Below are positions 33,245 to 43,912 of a stretch of 64,000 nt of DNA, in pieces. Below the pieces are notes generated by a model that did no database searches, was not told where the DNA came from, and saw nothing but the letters and a program-made list of their open reading frames with translations. The stretch is taken from NCBI RefSeq assembly GCF_032854445.1, contig NC_088300.1, positions 45,873,682 through 45,937,681 of the forward strand, read 5' to 3'. The DNA is from Liolophura sinensis. Taxonomy: Eukaryota; Mollusca; Polyplacophora; Chitonida; Chitonidae. Within the stretch, counting starts at the first letter, position 1, and every line of letters starts with the position of its first letter. The position numbers and the translations under genes were made by a program.

Positions 33245-35204
33245 ATCACTGTTGGAACGAGGATCTCTGTATGTTCAAAAGTTGTCTGGGGCTTACAGAG
33301 GGCTGTCGTTATCTTCAATACTGAATTTTTCTGGGCCGCGTCTATCATCTAGATAGTCGGCTTAGACACGCCCACCTTGAATATTTGCGTTGCCATGACT
33401 TCACCCTAGTCATGTGCATGGCATCTCAGGACTTTTACTATCAGAGCCTTCCACCTCACAACCTGTGTGATAGCCATTTTATACAGCACATTATTATTGA
33501 TTAATTAGTTTAAGGGTTTAATGAGGACATTTTGGCAAAAACTGTATGTTTCATTCTGCTTCTCTGTTTTACTCTCTCCACAGAGATCATTTATTTTAGA
33601 TCAATCAACGACAAGCTCAGGCCATTGCAAGTTGACCTAGGTACGTTGAAGTTGCGTATATATGAGATTTATAGCCTATAATGCTGTTTTAAAAGTCATC
33701 CCTACTGAATATGTATATTTGCACACAGCCCGCACTAACAGCGGGGTAGAAAATGGTTAACATATATGAAGGCAGTCAGATTTGTGGGTGGAGGAACAAG
33801 AGTGCCCAGTGTAAACCTTTGTTTTGCAAGGTACTTGACAAGCCTTCTGACAATACCGCAGAGAGCTGAGAGCACGCGACCCAGCATCTGACCCAGCATT
33901 TACAGTTTTACATTAAGGGAGTGAGTGTAGTCTGGGAAGACTACTGGATGTTCGGGAGCTCATCTCAGGTGTAACCATGCAAGCTGAAACGATTATCACA
34001 TTGTCCAACGGCAATGGTTTTAGGTTAGTTAATTTTAGGTTAGGGTATGTTTGATCGCATTTCAAGTTCAGTGAAGAAATTTAGTACCGTTGTATCATTG
34101 TATCTGTTCATATAATTTCTTGACTACTAATTGCGTCGAGTATTCGATGCCAGTCTATGTATCTGAACAGTGTATAAAACCGTGTGCCTATGGCGTGGCG
34201 AATGGGACCTTCAGGTCCATAATAAACAGCACAAAATTCACCCTGCCATTGGCGTTAATTCTTAGAATTATGGTGTGTCTCAAGGAGACCAAGTAGGCAT
34301 TCTCGTTTAAGATACAATTTTTATTCCCAAGTGTGTTTGATGTGATGCTCATTATACGCCATCAAGCATATCTTAGTTCGTGGATTCCCCCCCCCCCTCC
34401 CCCCCACCATAATGCTGGCCACCGTCGTATAAGTAAAATATTCTTCAATGCGTCGTAAAACATCAATAAAATAAATAAATGAATATGCTAGCTGACTGTG
34501 CAGGCTTTTTCGGCAAAAGTTCTACAAAGTGGACTCTATATTCCATTTATTTAAAGGTCATAAATAGTATTATGGTTATATATACAGATAAGTCCTGTAT
34601 ACATACAATTTTCTAGATGATGTATTATAAAAGTGGTATGGTTGTCGAGTTTCAGCTAAGCCTTATTTATGTTCAACTTTTTTTTAAACATTCCTGCTCT
34701 TGTTTTATATTGGTGATCTCATTCTATCGAAAACCATTCACTGGCTCCTGTTTTAAACTTGCTCTCGCCACGATATGGCTGAAGAGGGGCCTGGTATGGT
34801 AAGGCGGGGAATCGGTCCCAGTACAAGCAACTGTGCACCTCAAGAAGTGAAACTAACTATAGCTGTGAGTGTAACTGCTGCTGATACACTCTTTTTTCAA
34901 TTCTGTTTTACTCTTCTTTTCTCGTTATATGGCAAGCATGCGACATACAAGCTCCAAACATGCAATGAAGCAATGTATAGGTCATAAAATCGAAAAACGC
35001 CTGCTCCAGTCACACTGAAATATTTTTGTTTTGTATTAGACACTCTACAGTGGCGAAAATCACTGCACCATAAATGTAACTTCCTGAAAAATTCTTGAGC
35101 ACGCACGCATGTAGTTATACACCAATCAGTTAAATACTACCATAGCTATTTGGCGTAGTCCAAAATAGCTTATGTTATCGAATGGAGATAACTGTTGTAC
35201 CTGA
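33245..35204. other. 5' flank of the METTL24-like gene and spacer
   Basis: It contains a SINE-like fragment near 33755-33850 (gtgggtggaggaacaagag), a family 1 SINE (34385-34490) and a SINE family 3 fragment (34757-34815, ctcgccacgatatggctga). The last shares gggcctggtatggtaaggcg with the complement of 48605-48650. No coding region seen. Confidence 0.45.
34385..34490 (+). mobile_element. SINE family 1, 3' fragment
   Basis: A C-rich run precedes accataatgctggccaccgt, then the gtcgtataagtaaaatattc block and a (taaa)n tail. Sense is plus; the tRNA head is missing. Confidence 0.8.
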
Positions 35205-35948
35205 ATGAAATTAGAGTTACTCCCCTTGTTCCGTAGCAAAACTGTAGATTTGGCCTCTCAACTTCCGTCCAGCACGGACACACAAAATGAGAGGCGTTTG
35301 TCTTTAAATGATAATGGTGAAATTGTCTCCAGGGAAGTCCAGTCAAAATCTATCGACACATTGGACAAATGGGTAGATGCTTTTCTCATTTACATGGGTA
35401 TTTATATCAGTGCGCACCCAATAGCTGAGCGTAGTATGCTGAAATACATTTACACAATTCGATTAGGTGCAAAGAGGGGAGATATAGGATGGAAAGAGCA
35501 TGATATACAATACAGGCTAAGAAAGGGAGGTAACCCATCCCCTTCGTGGGGAGAGGTTGACACTGAGCTGTGGCTTCTTTACATGATTTCTAACAACAGC
35601 GGAAGAGCTGTTTCTCATACTTACAAGCAGGGCAGCAGTCAGGGCAAATGCTATGACTACAACGTTAAGGGCACATGTTTTAAGCATCCTTGTCAGTATT
35701 TGCATTTGTGCATGCGCTGTGGAGGTAACCATCCCATTTTAATGTGCAACATGCAAAAATCATTTCTCCCTCAGCAACAGCCTTTTCTTGGCCAAAGAAG
35801 GACTTTTCTCCAGTTTCTCGCTAATACTAGACAAACATTCAACACAAACCGGTACATATATACCAACCCCAGAACACGAAACCCATCTCACACCCCTAGA
35901 TATATGGGCTTTGGGCCGAACCCCAGTCAACCTGGAGGCTTTAGATAA
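35205..35948 (+). CDS. gag-like protein of the DIRS/Ngaro-like element
   Basis: An uninterrupted 247-codon frame. The central region holds the RLGAKRGDIGWKEHDIQYR stretch typical of gag-like proteins in these elements. Residues about 149-185 contain a cysteine array (C-x8-C-x4-C-x6-C, then CxxCGGNHPxxxC) resembling a CCCH finger followed by a zinc knuckle, probably nucleic-acid binding. The frame ends shortly before the pol region, which opens in another frame overlapping from about 35788. Confidence 0.7.
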   Translation: MKLELLPLFRSKTVDLASQLPSSTDTQNERRLSLNDNGEIVSREVQSKSIDTLDKWVDAFLIYMGIYISAHPIAERSMLKYIYTIRLGAKRGDIGWKEHDIQYRLRKGGNPSPSWGEVDTELWLLYMISNNSGRAVSHTYKQGSSQGKCYDYNVKGTCFKHPCQYLHLCMRCGGNHPILMCNMQKSFLPQQQPFLGQRRTFLQFLANTRQTFNTNRYIYTNPRTRNPSHTPRYMGFGPNPSQPGGFR

Positions 35949-35949
35949 A

Positions 35950-37330
35950 CATCTAGCATTGTATCCTGATAGAGAGGCAGTTCGATCACTTTCTGAAGGG
36001 TTTCATTCCGGCTTTCGTTTACATTATCATGGCCCTCGGCTTTTTAAAGAATCGAAAAACCTCATTTCAGCTCTTGAACATTAGTCTGAATTATGGGAAA
36101 AGATACAGAAAGAGGTAAACTTGAGTAGAATATCTGGGCCTTTCTCGCAGCGTCCGATATCAAATTTGAGAGTGTCTCCAATTGGGTTGGTTCCTAAATC
36201 GGACGGGGGCTGGAGGCTCATTACTCACCTTTCATTTCCATCTTCAGACACTGTTAATGATTTTATAGATCCAGAAATGTGTTCTGTAACTTACACTTCA
36301 TTTGACAAGGTTATAGAAATGATAGCTGGGTTAGGTTGTGGGGCACTGATTGGTAAAATGGATGTCAAATCTGCCTTTAGGTTACTACCCGTTTATCCAG
36401 GAGATTTTGATTTACTCGGCATGAAGTTCCAGGGTAACTATTTCATCGACAAATGAAAACACCATGGATCACTACCTAGATGATTTTATTTTTGCTGGAG
36501 CTCCAGGTACGAATATATGTGAAAATATCATGTCAACATTTGAAAGACTGGGTTTTGAATTAGGAGTCCCTTTAGCTTCCGAAAAGACAGTTAGTCCTTC
36601 AACGACCCTCAAATTCCTGTGGTTCGAAATTGACACTGTTCCAGTGCTTGTGCGGATTCATGCCAAAAAACGTGAGGAATTGTCAAGCCTTTGGTGAATT
36701 TATAACTCGTAAGGAAGTAACCTTACGCGAAATGCAATCGTTTGATGGGCAAACTAAATTTCTTTTGCAAAGCCATTCGGCCAGTTAGAGCATTCATTAG
36801 ACGTTTTCATGACGCCACAAGTCGAATGAGTAAACTGTATTATTTTATTCGAACTGGCGAAGAGCTTCGTTCCGACATGCAGATGTGGTCACATTTTCTG
36901 GACCGCTTTAATAGAACAGTGTATTTTTCGAGTGATGTTTGGTCGTCTTTTGGTCGTCTGAATCGGTTCTGAAATTGTATACTGACAGTGCCGGGTCTAC
37001 TGAATTAGGATGTGGTGGCAATTTTTCAGGAAGAGTGGGTATTTTACCCATAGCCAGCTGCTTGGGCTGAAATGGAAGTTATGTGTGATATAACTTTTCT
37101 TGAAATCGTCCCAGTCATTTTAGCTATTATGATATGGGGTTTTAAGTTATCAAACAAGAGGGTGCTGCTAAATATCGATAACGAAGCCCTGGTTGCAATC
37201 CTGAACAGACAAACATCTAAATCTAGACGTGTCATGGGGCTAGTAAGGCCCTTTGTTCTGATACAATGCTTCACAACATAACATTTAAAGCGGTACATAT
37301 TGCTGGTCAAGATAATTTAACGACCGACGC
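35950..37330 (+). pseudogene. reverse transcriptase and RNase H of the DIRS/Ngaro-like element
   Basis: The RT fingers/palm read GLVPKSDGGWRLITHLSFP and KMDVKSAFRLLPVYPGDFD. The catalytic YLDDF follows at about 36470 but is fused directly after GNYFIDK and a stop, so the conserved LPMGC-type block between them is lost (a deletion of some 30 codons). RNase H is seen as LYTDSAGSTELGCGG (about 36975) and NIDNEALVAILNRQTSKSRR (about 37170). A stop at 36082-36084 and at least three frame changes make it non-functional. Confidence 0.85.
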
Positions 37331-37389
37331 AATTTCTCGTAAACATTGGACAGATTCAGAAAAGTGTCCCCATCAGCCAATGTATCACC

Positions 37390-37990
37390 AGAGCCGGTCC
37401 CAGTCGAGTTCCATACTCTTATCTCCAGCCTGAAGTTGACAGACTCCTCCGAGCAGCACTCTCAGAAAATTCACACGCAACTGGTTTAGCTTGCTTATTT
37501 CAATTTTGTGCACAAGTAGACATCCAAAATGCTCGGCCTCCTCAGCTGCAGTTCATTGCTTCATACCTAACTCATTTGTTAATACTAGGTTTAACTTACT
37601 CTACAGCAAGGTCGTACTTATCTGCGATCTCGTACAGATGTAAGTTAGAAGGCAAGTGGATTACATATCAGATTTTGTGATCTCTAAATTAATGCAGGGA
37701 ATGAAACGTATTCACCATAGCCCGGACAGCAGACTACCTATCACAAAAGAAATCTTGCAAAAAGTTATTCGCGTGTTGCCGGGTGTTTGTGCTAATACGT
37801 ATGAGTCAACCTTATTCACAGCTGCTTTCCCTTTGGCGTATTTTGCCTTCTTAGGGTCGGAGAGTTTGCAGCATTTAGCGGAAAGCTTGATTATCAGGTT
37901 ATCAGCCGGGCTGATATTCATTTGAACACAAAGGCAGAGACTCTAACCCTAATATCCGCTATTCTAAGACTGATCAAACAGGCAAAGGTG
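37390..37990 (+). pseudogene. tyrosine recombinase, N-terminal and start of catalytic domain
   Basis: An N-terminal SAM-like segment (LTYSTARSYLSAISYRCKL) is followed after a frame change by DSRLPITKEILQKVIRVLP and by RVGEFAAFSGKLDY in a second frame near 37853. This second stretch is where the first catalytic Arg lies in the family. The later HxxR and Tyr region is not present: the sequence passes directly into the hydrolase segment after about 37990. Confidence 0.75.
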
Positions 37991-38008
37991 TAACAATCAA
38001 AGCAGACA

Positions 38009-38575
38009 AGCAAGCGGAAAATCCTCGTATCTTGGGTTATAGGCTCCTCCATTGTCAAGAGCTTTCAGTGCAGCAGTCACTATACCTGGTGGCCAGATTG
38101 GGATTGTCAAGATTAGGGTACACATTGTGGTGGCAGGGATACAATTGGATGAGTTTGCTGCAGTTCAGAAACAAAATAGGGTTGTTGAAACATATCGACC
38201 CCCAGACTGTTATTGTATTACATTGTGGTGGGAATGACAGGCAAAGCAGCTATACGAAAACTAAGATTGGCTATGTTTTCTTATTTGATTATATCATGAA
38301 TGAGTTCCCGAATGTGAAAATAATATGGTCAGAAATATTACCAAGATTAGAATGGCGATATTCGGGCAACAACGCTGCTATGAATCAAGCCAGGAAAAGG
38401 TTGAACTCCTTTGCCGGAGGTGCAGTCATTAAGAATGGGGGGTCGATTCTCTGTCATAGAGATATATAGAACAATCCGACTGCATTTCTTGACTCTGATG
38501 GAGTACATTTGTCACCAGTTGGAAATCATATTTCTGAACACGTTGCAGGGTGGGCTAGAGTTTTTCAAAATACCC
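38009..38575 (+). pseudogene. SGNH/GDSL-hydrolase-like segment of the DIRS/Ngaro-like element
   Basis: WVIGSSIVKSF (block I position) is in one frame near 38029. The frame 38032-38469 then gives VIVLHCGGND (block III with Gly-Asn-Asp), IIWSEILPRLEWRYSGNNAAMNQ and LNSFAGGAVIKNGG. After a TAG at 38467-38469, DSDGVHLSPVGNHI follows (block V with Asp and His). SGNH-like domains are known as accessory parts of some Ngaro-type elements; the role is not established. Confidence 0.75.
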
Positions 38576-39469
38576 GCCTTATAGTTGTTGGCATTGTTCA
38601 CGGCTGCTGTTTATCCTGAGATCCTAACCTACACTATGTGTGACGGTGTGCTTTGGTTTACTTCTTCTAAACCGTCGCACATTTGGCGATAGGAGCGGCA
38701 CAAATCCAACTAACAAAATTTACACGCATATTAAATGAATTTGACCTCTGCATCGCCCAGGTCAAGACTGATTATGATAGAACTTTGATTTTGTTGATGA
38801 TGTGAATTTGGAATGGAAAGTGTTGAGAATTCGGTGACTCCGGCACGCCCAGGGTCAAGACTCATAACAACCAGCCGTGGACATATCATGTCAATTTTTA
38901 AAACAAAGAAAAAGTAAAAATTTAAACATATTTATTGTTTTTGTCTTTATCTTTTCTGAGATAAACCATATAACAAGTGTTCAGCCCTATACCTTCGCAT
39001 ATAACATGTTAACGTTAATGGTATTTAGAGGACCACATGTGCTCTCAACCAGAATTCACGTATGATTTCGTTATAGTTGCCCCACGTTACTTGATATTGT
39101 AACTTAACAATTATCCACTCTAATTCATCATAACACTTATTTAATGCAAGACAGCCTATATCTTTACTCACACAAAAAGTATGTTGCGAAAGAATAACAA
39201 GAGTTCAGGTGAACACAACGTACTCCCAACAAATGCATTCGTTTTAAATGTATAAAAGATGTATATTAAGCTGTTGCAGGACTGAACGACCTGACGAGAT
39301 AAAAATACCTAAGTTAGGAAAACTAATGGCGGAGAGGTTTGGTAGAAACTGTCGAAATGAAAGTATCGATCGGATGAAGTACGACGATTGTTTCCTAAAC
39401 ATAGAGCATCTTAAGTGACGAGAGAAAAATGCCAAAGTTAGGAAAACTAATGGCAAAGACGTTTGGTAG

Positions 39470-39565
39470 AAACTGCACCCTTAAACCGCCAGGATGCTGG
39501 CCGCCGTCGTATAAGTGAAATATTCTTGAGTACGTAAAACACCAATCAAATAAATAAATAAACCA
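39470..39565 (+). mobile_element. SINE family 1, 3' fragment
   Basis: aggatgctggccgccgtcgt, then ataagtgaaatattcttgag, then the aacaccaatcaaataaataa tail. Sense plus, head missing. The phrase agttaggaaaactaatggc occurs twice just before it (39313 and 39435), a small local duplication. Confidence 0.85.
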
Positions 39566-39799
39566 CCAGAAAGAGCTTTTATCTCCAACTAAGCTCAAAC
39601 TAAGCCCTTGTCCATCCATCCAGAAACAACCTTCTTGTATACAAATTGTCTACTGTCAGTTGTTATGTAAGGTTACACGAAAATCTCCAACTGGCTTATA
39701 AAAAGGGGGACATGAAGACCGACTCCATGCAACGTGACACCAAAAAAGATTTAGTAGAATAATGTGTTGAATTAAGAAGATGAAGACAAATGCATAGGT

Positions 39800-39935
39800 G
39801 AAACATTGAGTGAGTGAATGCATAGGATTTAACGTCGTATTTAACAATTTTTCAGTCATATGACGACGAAGGATCTGCCCTGGATCTACCGCTCCCGAAA
39901 CGTATGCTCTACCAACTGTGCTATCGGGGCCGGTA
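39800..39935 (-). mobile_element. SINE family 2 with recognisable tRNA-derived head
   Basis: On minus the head reads tagcacagttggtagagca (A-box-like) and gagcggtagatccaggg (B-box-like). The body gtcatatgactgaaaaattg, then ttaaatacgacg, and a tcactcactca-type tail follow. It shows the tRNA origin of this SINE family in the window. It is not a functional tRNA gene. Confidence 0.8.
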
Positions 39936-42388
39936 AAACAGAAATGAAAATAGAAAGTTACTGTAACATATATGTATCGACCAAAACTTAAAACTCTATG
40001 TGGAAACTTTCATAGTTACAGCCCGGACACGAAATCATATCTCTTTATGTAGTATTTATCAGGAAAAAGGTAATCTCGTTACCGTGACAACCTCGGAAAT
40101 GGACAAATGTGCGTCACGACATATCGTCATATGTGTATCTCCACCAAAAATTAATACTCTGTGTGGAAAAGTATTGGAGTTATAGACTGGACACGAAGGT
40201 GGACGGATAGACGCGTTGACGGACAAAATCGCTATAGCCTATAATGGCCGGGGCGCATAAACAGTAACACTAAGATTCGAAATCTTCCTAGAGGCGCAAC
40301 CTGTTCCCCCACAGTGAGTGCGTGAGTTCACAGTACAACGAAGGATACCTGACAGACTATGGCAGAAATACGGAGGGGGAGGGGGAGATTAGTTTGTAAT
40401 GGCGTTTCCCCATCCATGTCGAATGATGCACGCCAATAACGAAACGTTGAATAAATTGTTTTCCCATGTAAACTGTCAATTGAGGCTGCTTTACATAAAT
40501 GTCCAGTACTCAAGAGAACTAAGCCTTTACACAGCTATCGTAAAGAGCACCGATGGTATAAGGATACACGCGTGGACAGTAAAGAGGGGGAATGTTAACA
40601 CATAGAGTCCACAGGAAATGCTAGACTTTGACCCTTGACAAATTACGCATGTTCAAGCATTGATAGATAACAATTCAAGACATGCTTCGGTAAACCGTTA
40701 AGTACACATTTTAAGTGTTAGGATCGGTAGCAGCGAGTGAGAAAATTGGCAACAGCTTGAAAAACTTTATTGTGATTTCCCACCGGTTTTAAAACCGTGT
40801 CTTCTGACGGGTTCCTAACACCAACACGAGTTAATTTTGCGTAAAATACGCGCCTGGCCTCAATATGACGTCAACAACGAAAAAGAACATGCGTAACAGT
40901 GTCTTCTACAAAACATTCCTCACAAAGACCCGTGTCATGGAGATTGAATTTATGCAAAAAGCTGTTTGTTTGAATGTGGCCAGACAAGAGTTTAAATACG
41001 AGTATTTCGTCACAGCGACAGTTGAGAGAGAGATTGTAGCTTACAGAGATTTGAGGGTTGTGAGAATAAAAGAATCTTCCTGTAACAGAGTTATCCCATT
41101 CAATTTGCCATACTGGTATAAATTTCGGTTTGACATAACTAATAGCTTCTTGTACAGACAACGGGATGGTGTGGGATATACTGGGTAGATCAAGGGCCTT
41201 TTTGGCCAGTTTGTCGGCCAACTCATTTCCGTCAACACCAATGTGGGCCGGCGCCCATTCAAACGCCACAGATACACCTTGGTAACCCAATATAGTACAG
41301 ATATACAGTATTTCATACACAAGCCCTGCCGACTTATTCCAAATAAAGTTACCAAGTGCCTGTAAAGAACTTAAGGAGTCTGTGAAAATAACAGCCCTAA
41401 TGGGTCCAAACTCGAGCAGATAGTCAAGAGCACACAAGAGTGCGGTAAGCTCTGCCGTGAACACGGAAACATAATCAGACAAGCGGAAAGATTTTTCATA
41501 CCTCATACCAAAACACTGATGCGCCCACTTTGTTAGTGTCGGGGCATTTGGAAGCGTCGGTAAATACTTGTTCCAGTTTGATTTAATATGGTCCTTGACA
41601 CATAACAACGATACATTACTGTTATCCGTCTTTTTGACTCTAAAATGTAATTCCACAGAGACAAATGGGCTCGATAACTTCCAGGGAGGAAAATGAGGAA
41701 CACAACCAGGCTGAATAGAAATATCCCTGACCTGAAAGAAATCAGAAGTTTCGTTCGACCGTAAATTAAATGGCAAGGCTTTCTTACTGTCTTTACTATA
41801 TAACTGATCATAATATGAGGGTTTAAGTACAGATGTTGCAGAACTATTAATGGCAGACTTTAGCCTGAAAAAAAATTTAGAACACGCAACCGAAGACGTA
41901 AGTGTAACGGCCACTCATTACAAAAGACTTGCAATACGCCGAGAGGAGTGGAGCGTAAGCCTCCAGTACAAATACGTAGTGCGGCTTACTAAATAGAGCC
42001 AAGTTCAGCTTTGAGACTGGCACACGCTGAATCATAGGCTTCGCAGCCGTAGTCAAGCCTAGACCTAATTAAGGACCGGTAGAGTAGCAAAAGACACTGC
42101 CTGTCGGCTCCCCAGGTTCGCCCGGAAACACATTTCATCAAGTTAAGAACTTTCTTGCATCTAGTAATCGTATGATCTATGTGATTAGACCAGGTAAAGC
42201 GTGTATCAAATATCACGCCAAGATACCGGAAAGACGAGGATATTTTCACGGGAGATTATTAAGAGAAACAGATACCTGCTTGATAGCTTTTCGTGTAAAG
42301 ATGACAGCCTCGGTTTTAACTGATGAAAACTTAGAGCCCCATGTTAAGCTCCATTTCATGATGTCATTCAAGCTCTGTTGAATGTATA

Positions 42389-43912
42389 CTATCCAAAAAA
42401 AGAAACGCATAGGTGTTTTGTTTTATTTTAAAATGAAATAAATACATTTTGTCTTCATTTCATGAGCAAAATGTGTTTTAATATTGTTAATAGTCACAGT
42501 TAGCACACATTTTATTCCTCAAAACTTTTCTTGGTTGAAAATGTTTGGAGGCCGTTTTTGGAAGAAGTAAAAAATACAGCACCACACTGCATCACGTGCA
42601 GTCTTACACGCCGAACTTACGCATGGAAAGCATGCAGTGTGTGACTATAAAACCGCAACTTCGGGCCGGAAATCGGCGTCTTTCAAGTGGTGTTTTCAAG
42701 CTGATTCAACATGCCACGTCTTCACACTGTCACAAGAAATATTGCCATTGGAAGACTTCAAGCTGGAGAGTCCCAATCGTCCATTTCTAGGCGTCTACAC
42801 GTCAGCCAGAGCACGATTTCACGGCTTGCTGCCCGCTACAACAATACTGGGGCAACAGATGACCGTCGGCGTTCAGGTCGACCACGTGTCACTACAGCAG
42901 CCCAAGATCGCTACATAAGGGTCCTCCATTTGCGTGACCGTTGTGCTACAGCTGAAAGCACAGCAGCCAGCATACCGGGACAGAGGAGGATATCAGGTCA
43001 GACAGTGCGGAACAGGCTGAGGGAACATGGACTGAGAACCAGGAGGCCTTATGTTGGGATCGTGCTGCGTCCTCACCATCGCGCCAATCGCCTCCGATGG
43101 TGTAACAACGTGACTACATGGAATCTACGCAGCTGGCGACGCATTTGGTTCAGTGATGAGCCCAGATTCCTATTGCAGAGACGTGATGGTAGAAACCGGG
43201 TTTACAGACGTGCTAACGAACGTTATGCCCCTAACTGCGTACGCCAAGTGGACAGATTTGGTGGAGGGAGTGTGATGATGTGGGCAGCAATATCGTATAC
43301 TGGTCGTACAAATCTTGTCCACGTTCATGGAAATCTTACGGCCGTACGCTACCGAGACACCATCCTGCAGCCACACCTCTTACCTGTCATTGACGTTCAG
43401 CGGGAGTTGTTCCAGCAGGACAACGCCAGACCGCACACGGCACGTGTCACAAGGGACTTCCTCGCCGAAAACAATGTAAATGTGCTACCCTGGCCGTCCC
43501 GTTCCCTGGATCTTAACCCAATTGAGCATCTGTGGGATGAACTTGATCGACGTCTACGCCAACGTCAACCTCAACCCCAAACGCTTCAAGAGCAAGTTGC
43601 ATGTTTGCAGGAGGAGTGGCAGAACATTCCCCAGGCCTCTATCCAGCGTCTCATCCAGTCCATGACAAGGCGTGTCAGAACTGTTATTCGTGCCCGTGGT
43701 GGTCACAACAGATACTGACATTGCACTCAAGTGGGAGACTCATTGTGAGTGTCTTACCTCAAGTTGATGGCCTTGTTATCTAGATATGGACCCTTCCTAA
43801 ATCTGTGTAAAAAAATATTTGCAGAATAGCAATTCTTATTTAGTTATGCATAATTGAAAAGACTGCATCACCTCCGCAAAAAACCGGGTTATGCGTTTCT
43901 TTTTTTGGATAG
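42389..43912 (+). mobile_element. intact Tc1/mariner element nested in the non-LTR retrotransposon
   Basis: The 23-bp perfect terminal inverted repeats begin ctatccaaaaaaagaaacgc. A TA duplication lies at 42387-42388 and 43913-43914. Total length is 1524 bp. It interrupts the RT coding region of the minus-strand LINE, so it arrived later. It carries an uninterrupted transposase gene on plus. Confidence 0.96.
42711..43718 (+). CDS. Tc1-type transposase, full length, DD34E
   Basis: 335 codons without interruption, the usual Tc1 length. An N-terminal paired-like helix-turn-helix includes SQSSISRRLHVSQSTISRL (21-39). A GRPR hook lies at 57-60 and a second HTH near 92-110. Catalytic residues are Asp149 (FSDE), Asp237 (QQDNARPH) and Glu272 (NPIEHLW), with exactly 34 residues between the last two. 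The glycine box GGGSVMMW is at 184-191. The start was chosen at the first Met before the HTH; 322 bp separate it from the left terminus. All catalytic residues are present, so it may be functional, though activity is not shown by sequence alone. Confidence 0.95.
   Translation: MPRLHTVTRNIAIGRLQAGESQSSISRRLHVSQSTISRLAARYNNTGATDDRRRSGRPRVTTAAQDRYIRVLHLRDRCATAESTAASIPGQRRISGQTVRNRLREHGLRTRRPYVGIVLRPHHRANRLRWCNNVTTWNLRSWRRIWFSDEPRFLLQRRDGRNRVYRRANERYAPNCVRQVDRFGGGSVMMWAAISYTGRTNLVHVHGNLTAVRYRDTILQPHLLPVIDVQRELFQQDNARPHTARVTRDFLAENNVNVLPWPSRSLDLNPIEHLWDELDRRLRQRQPQPQTLQEQVACLQEEWQNIPQASIQRLIQSMTRRVRTVIRARGGHNRY

Larger units (their letters stand above)
35205..38575 (+). mobile_element. DIRS/Ngaro-like tyrosine-recombinase retrotransposon, degenerate
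   Basis: The domain order on plus is zinc-finger gag, reverse transcriptase, RNase H, tyrosine recombinase N-terminal part, then an SGNH-hydrolase segment. The RT and gag wording is of the DIRS/Ngaro type and not Gypsy or LINE. It is broken by at least one in-frame stop (36082), a deletion in RT (about 36457) and several frameshifts, and the recombinase catalytic C-terminus is absent. Terminal or split repeats were not resolved. A short repeated phrase (gcccaggtcaagactgat at about 38757 and gcccagggtcaagactcat near 38850) lies just beyond and may belong to the element's 3' repeats. Confidence 0.85.

Noticed and set aside
39880..39930. tRNA gene candidate (minus strand A-box and B-box words)
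   Set aside because: It is the diverged tRNA-like head of a SINE; stems are not complete and the SINE body follows directly.
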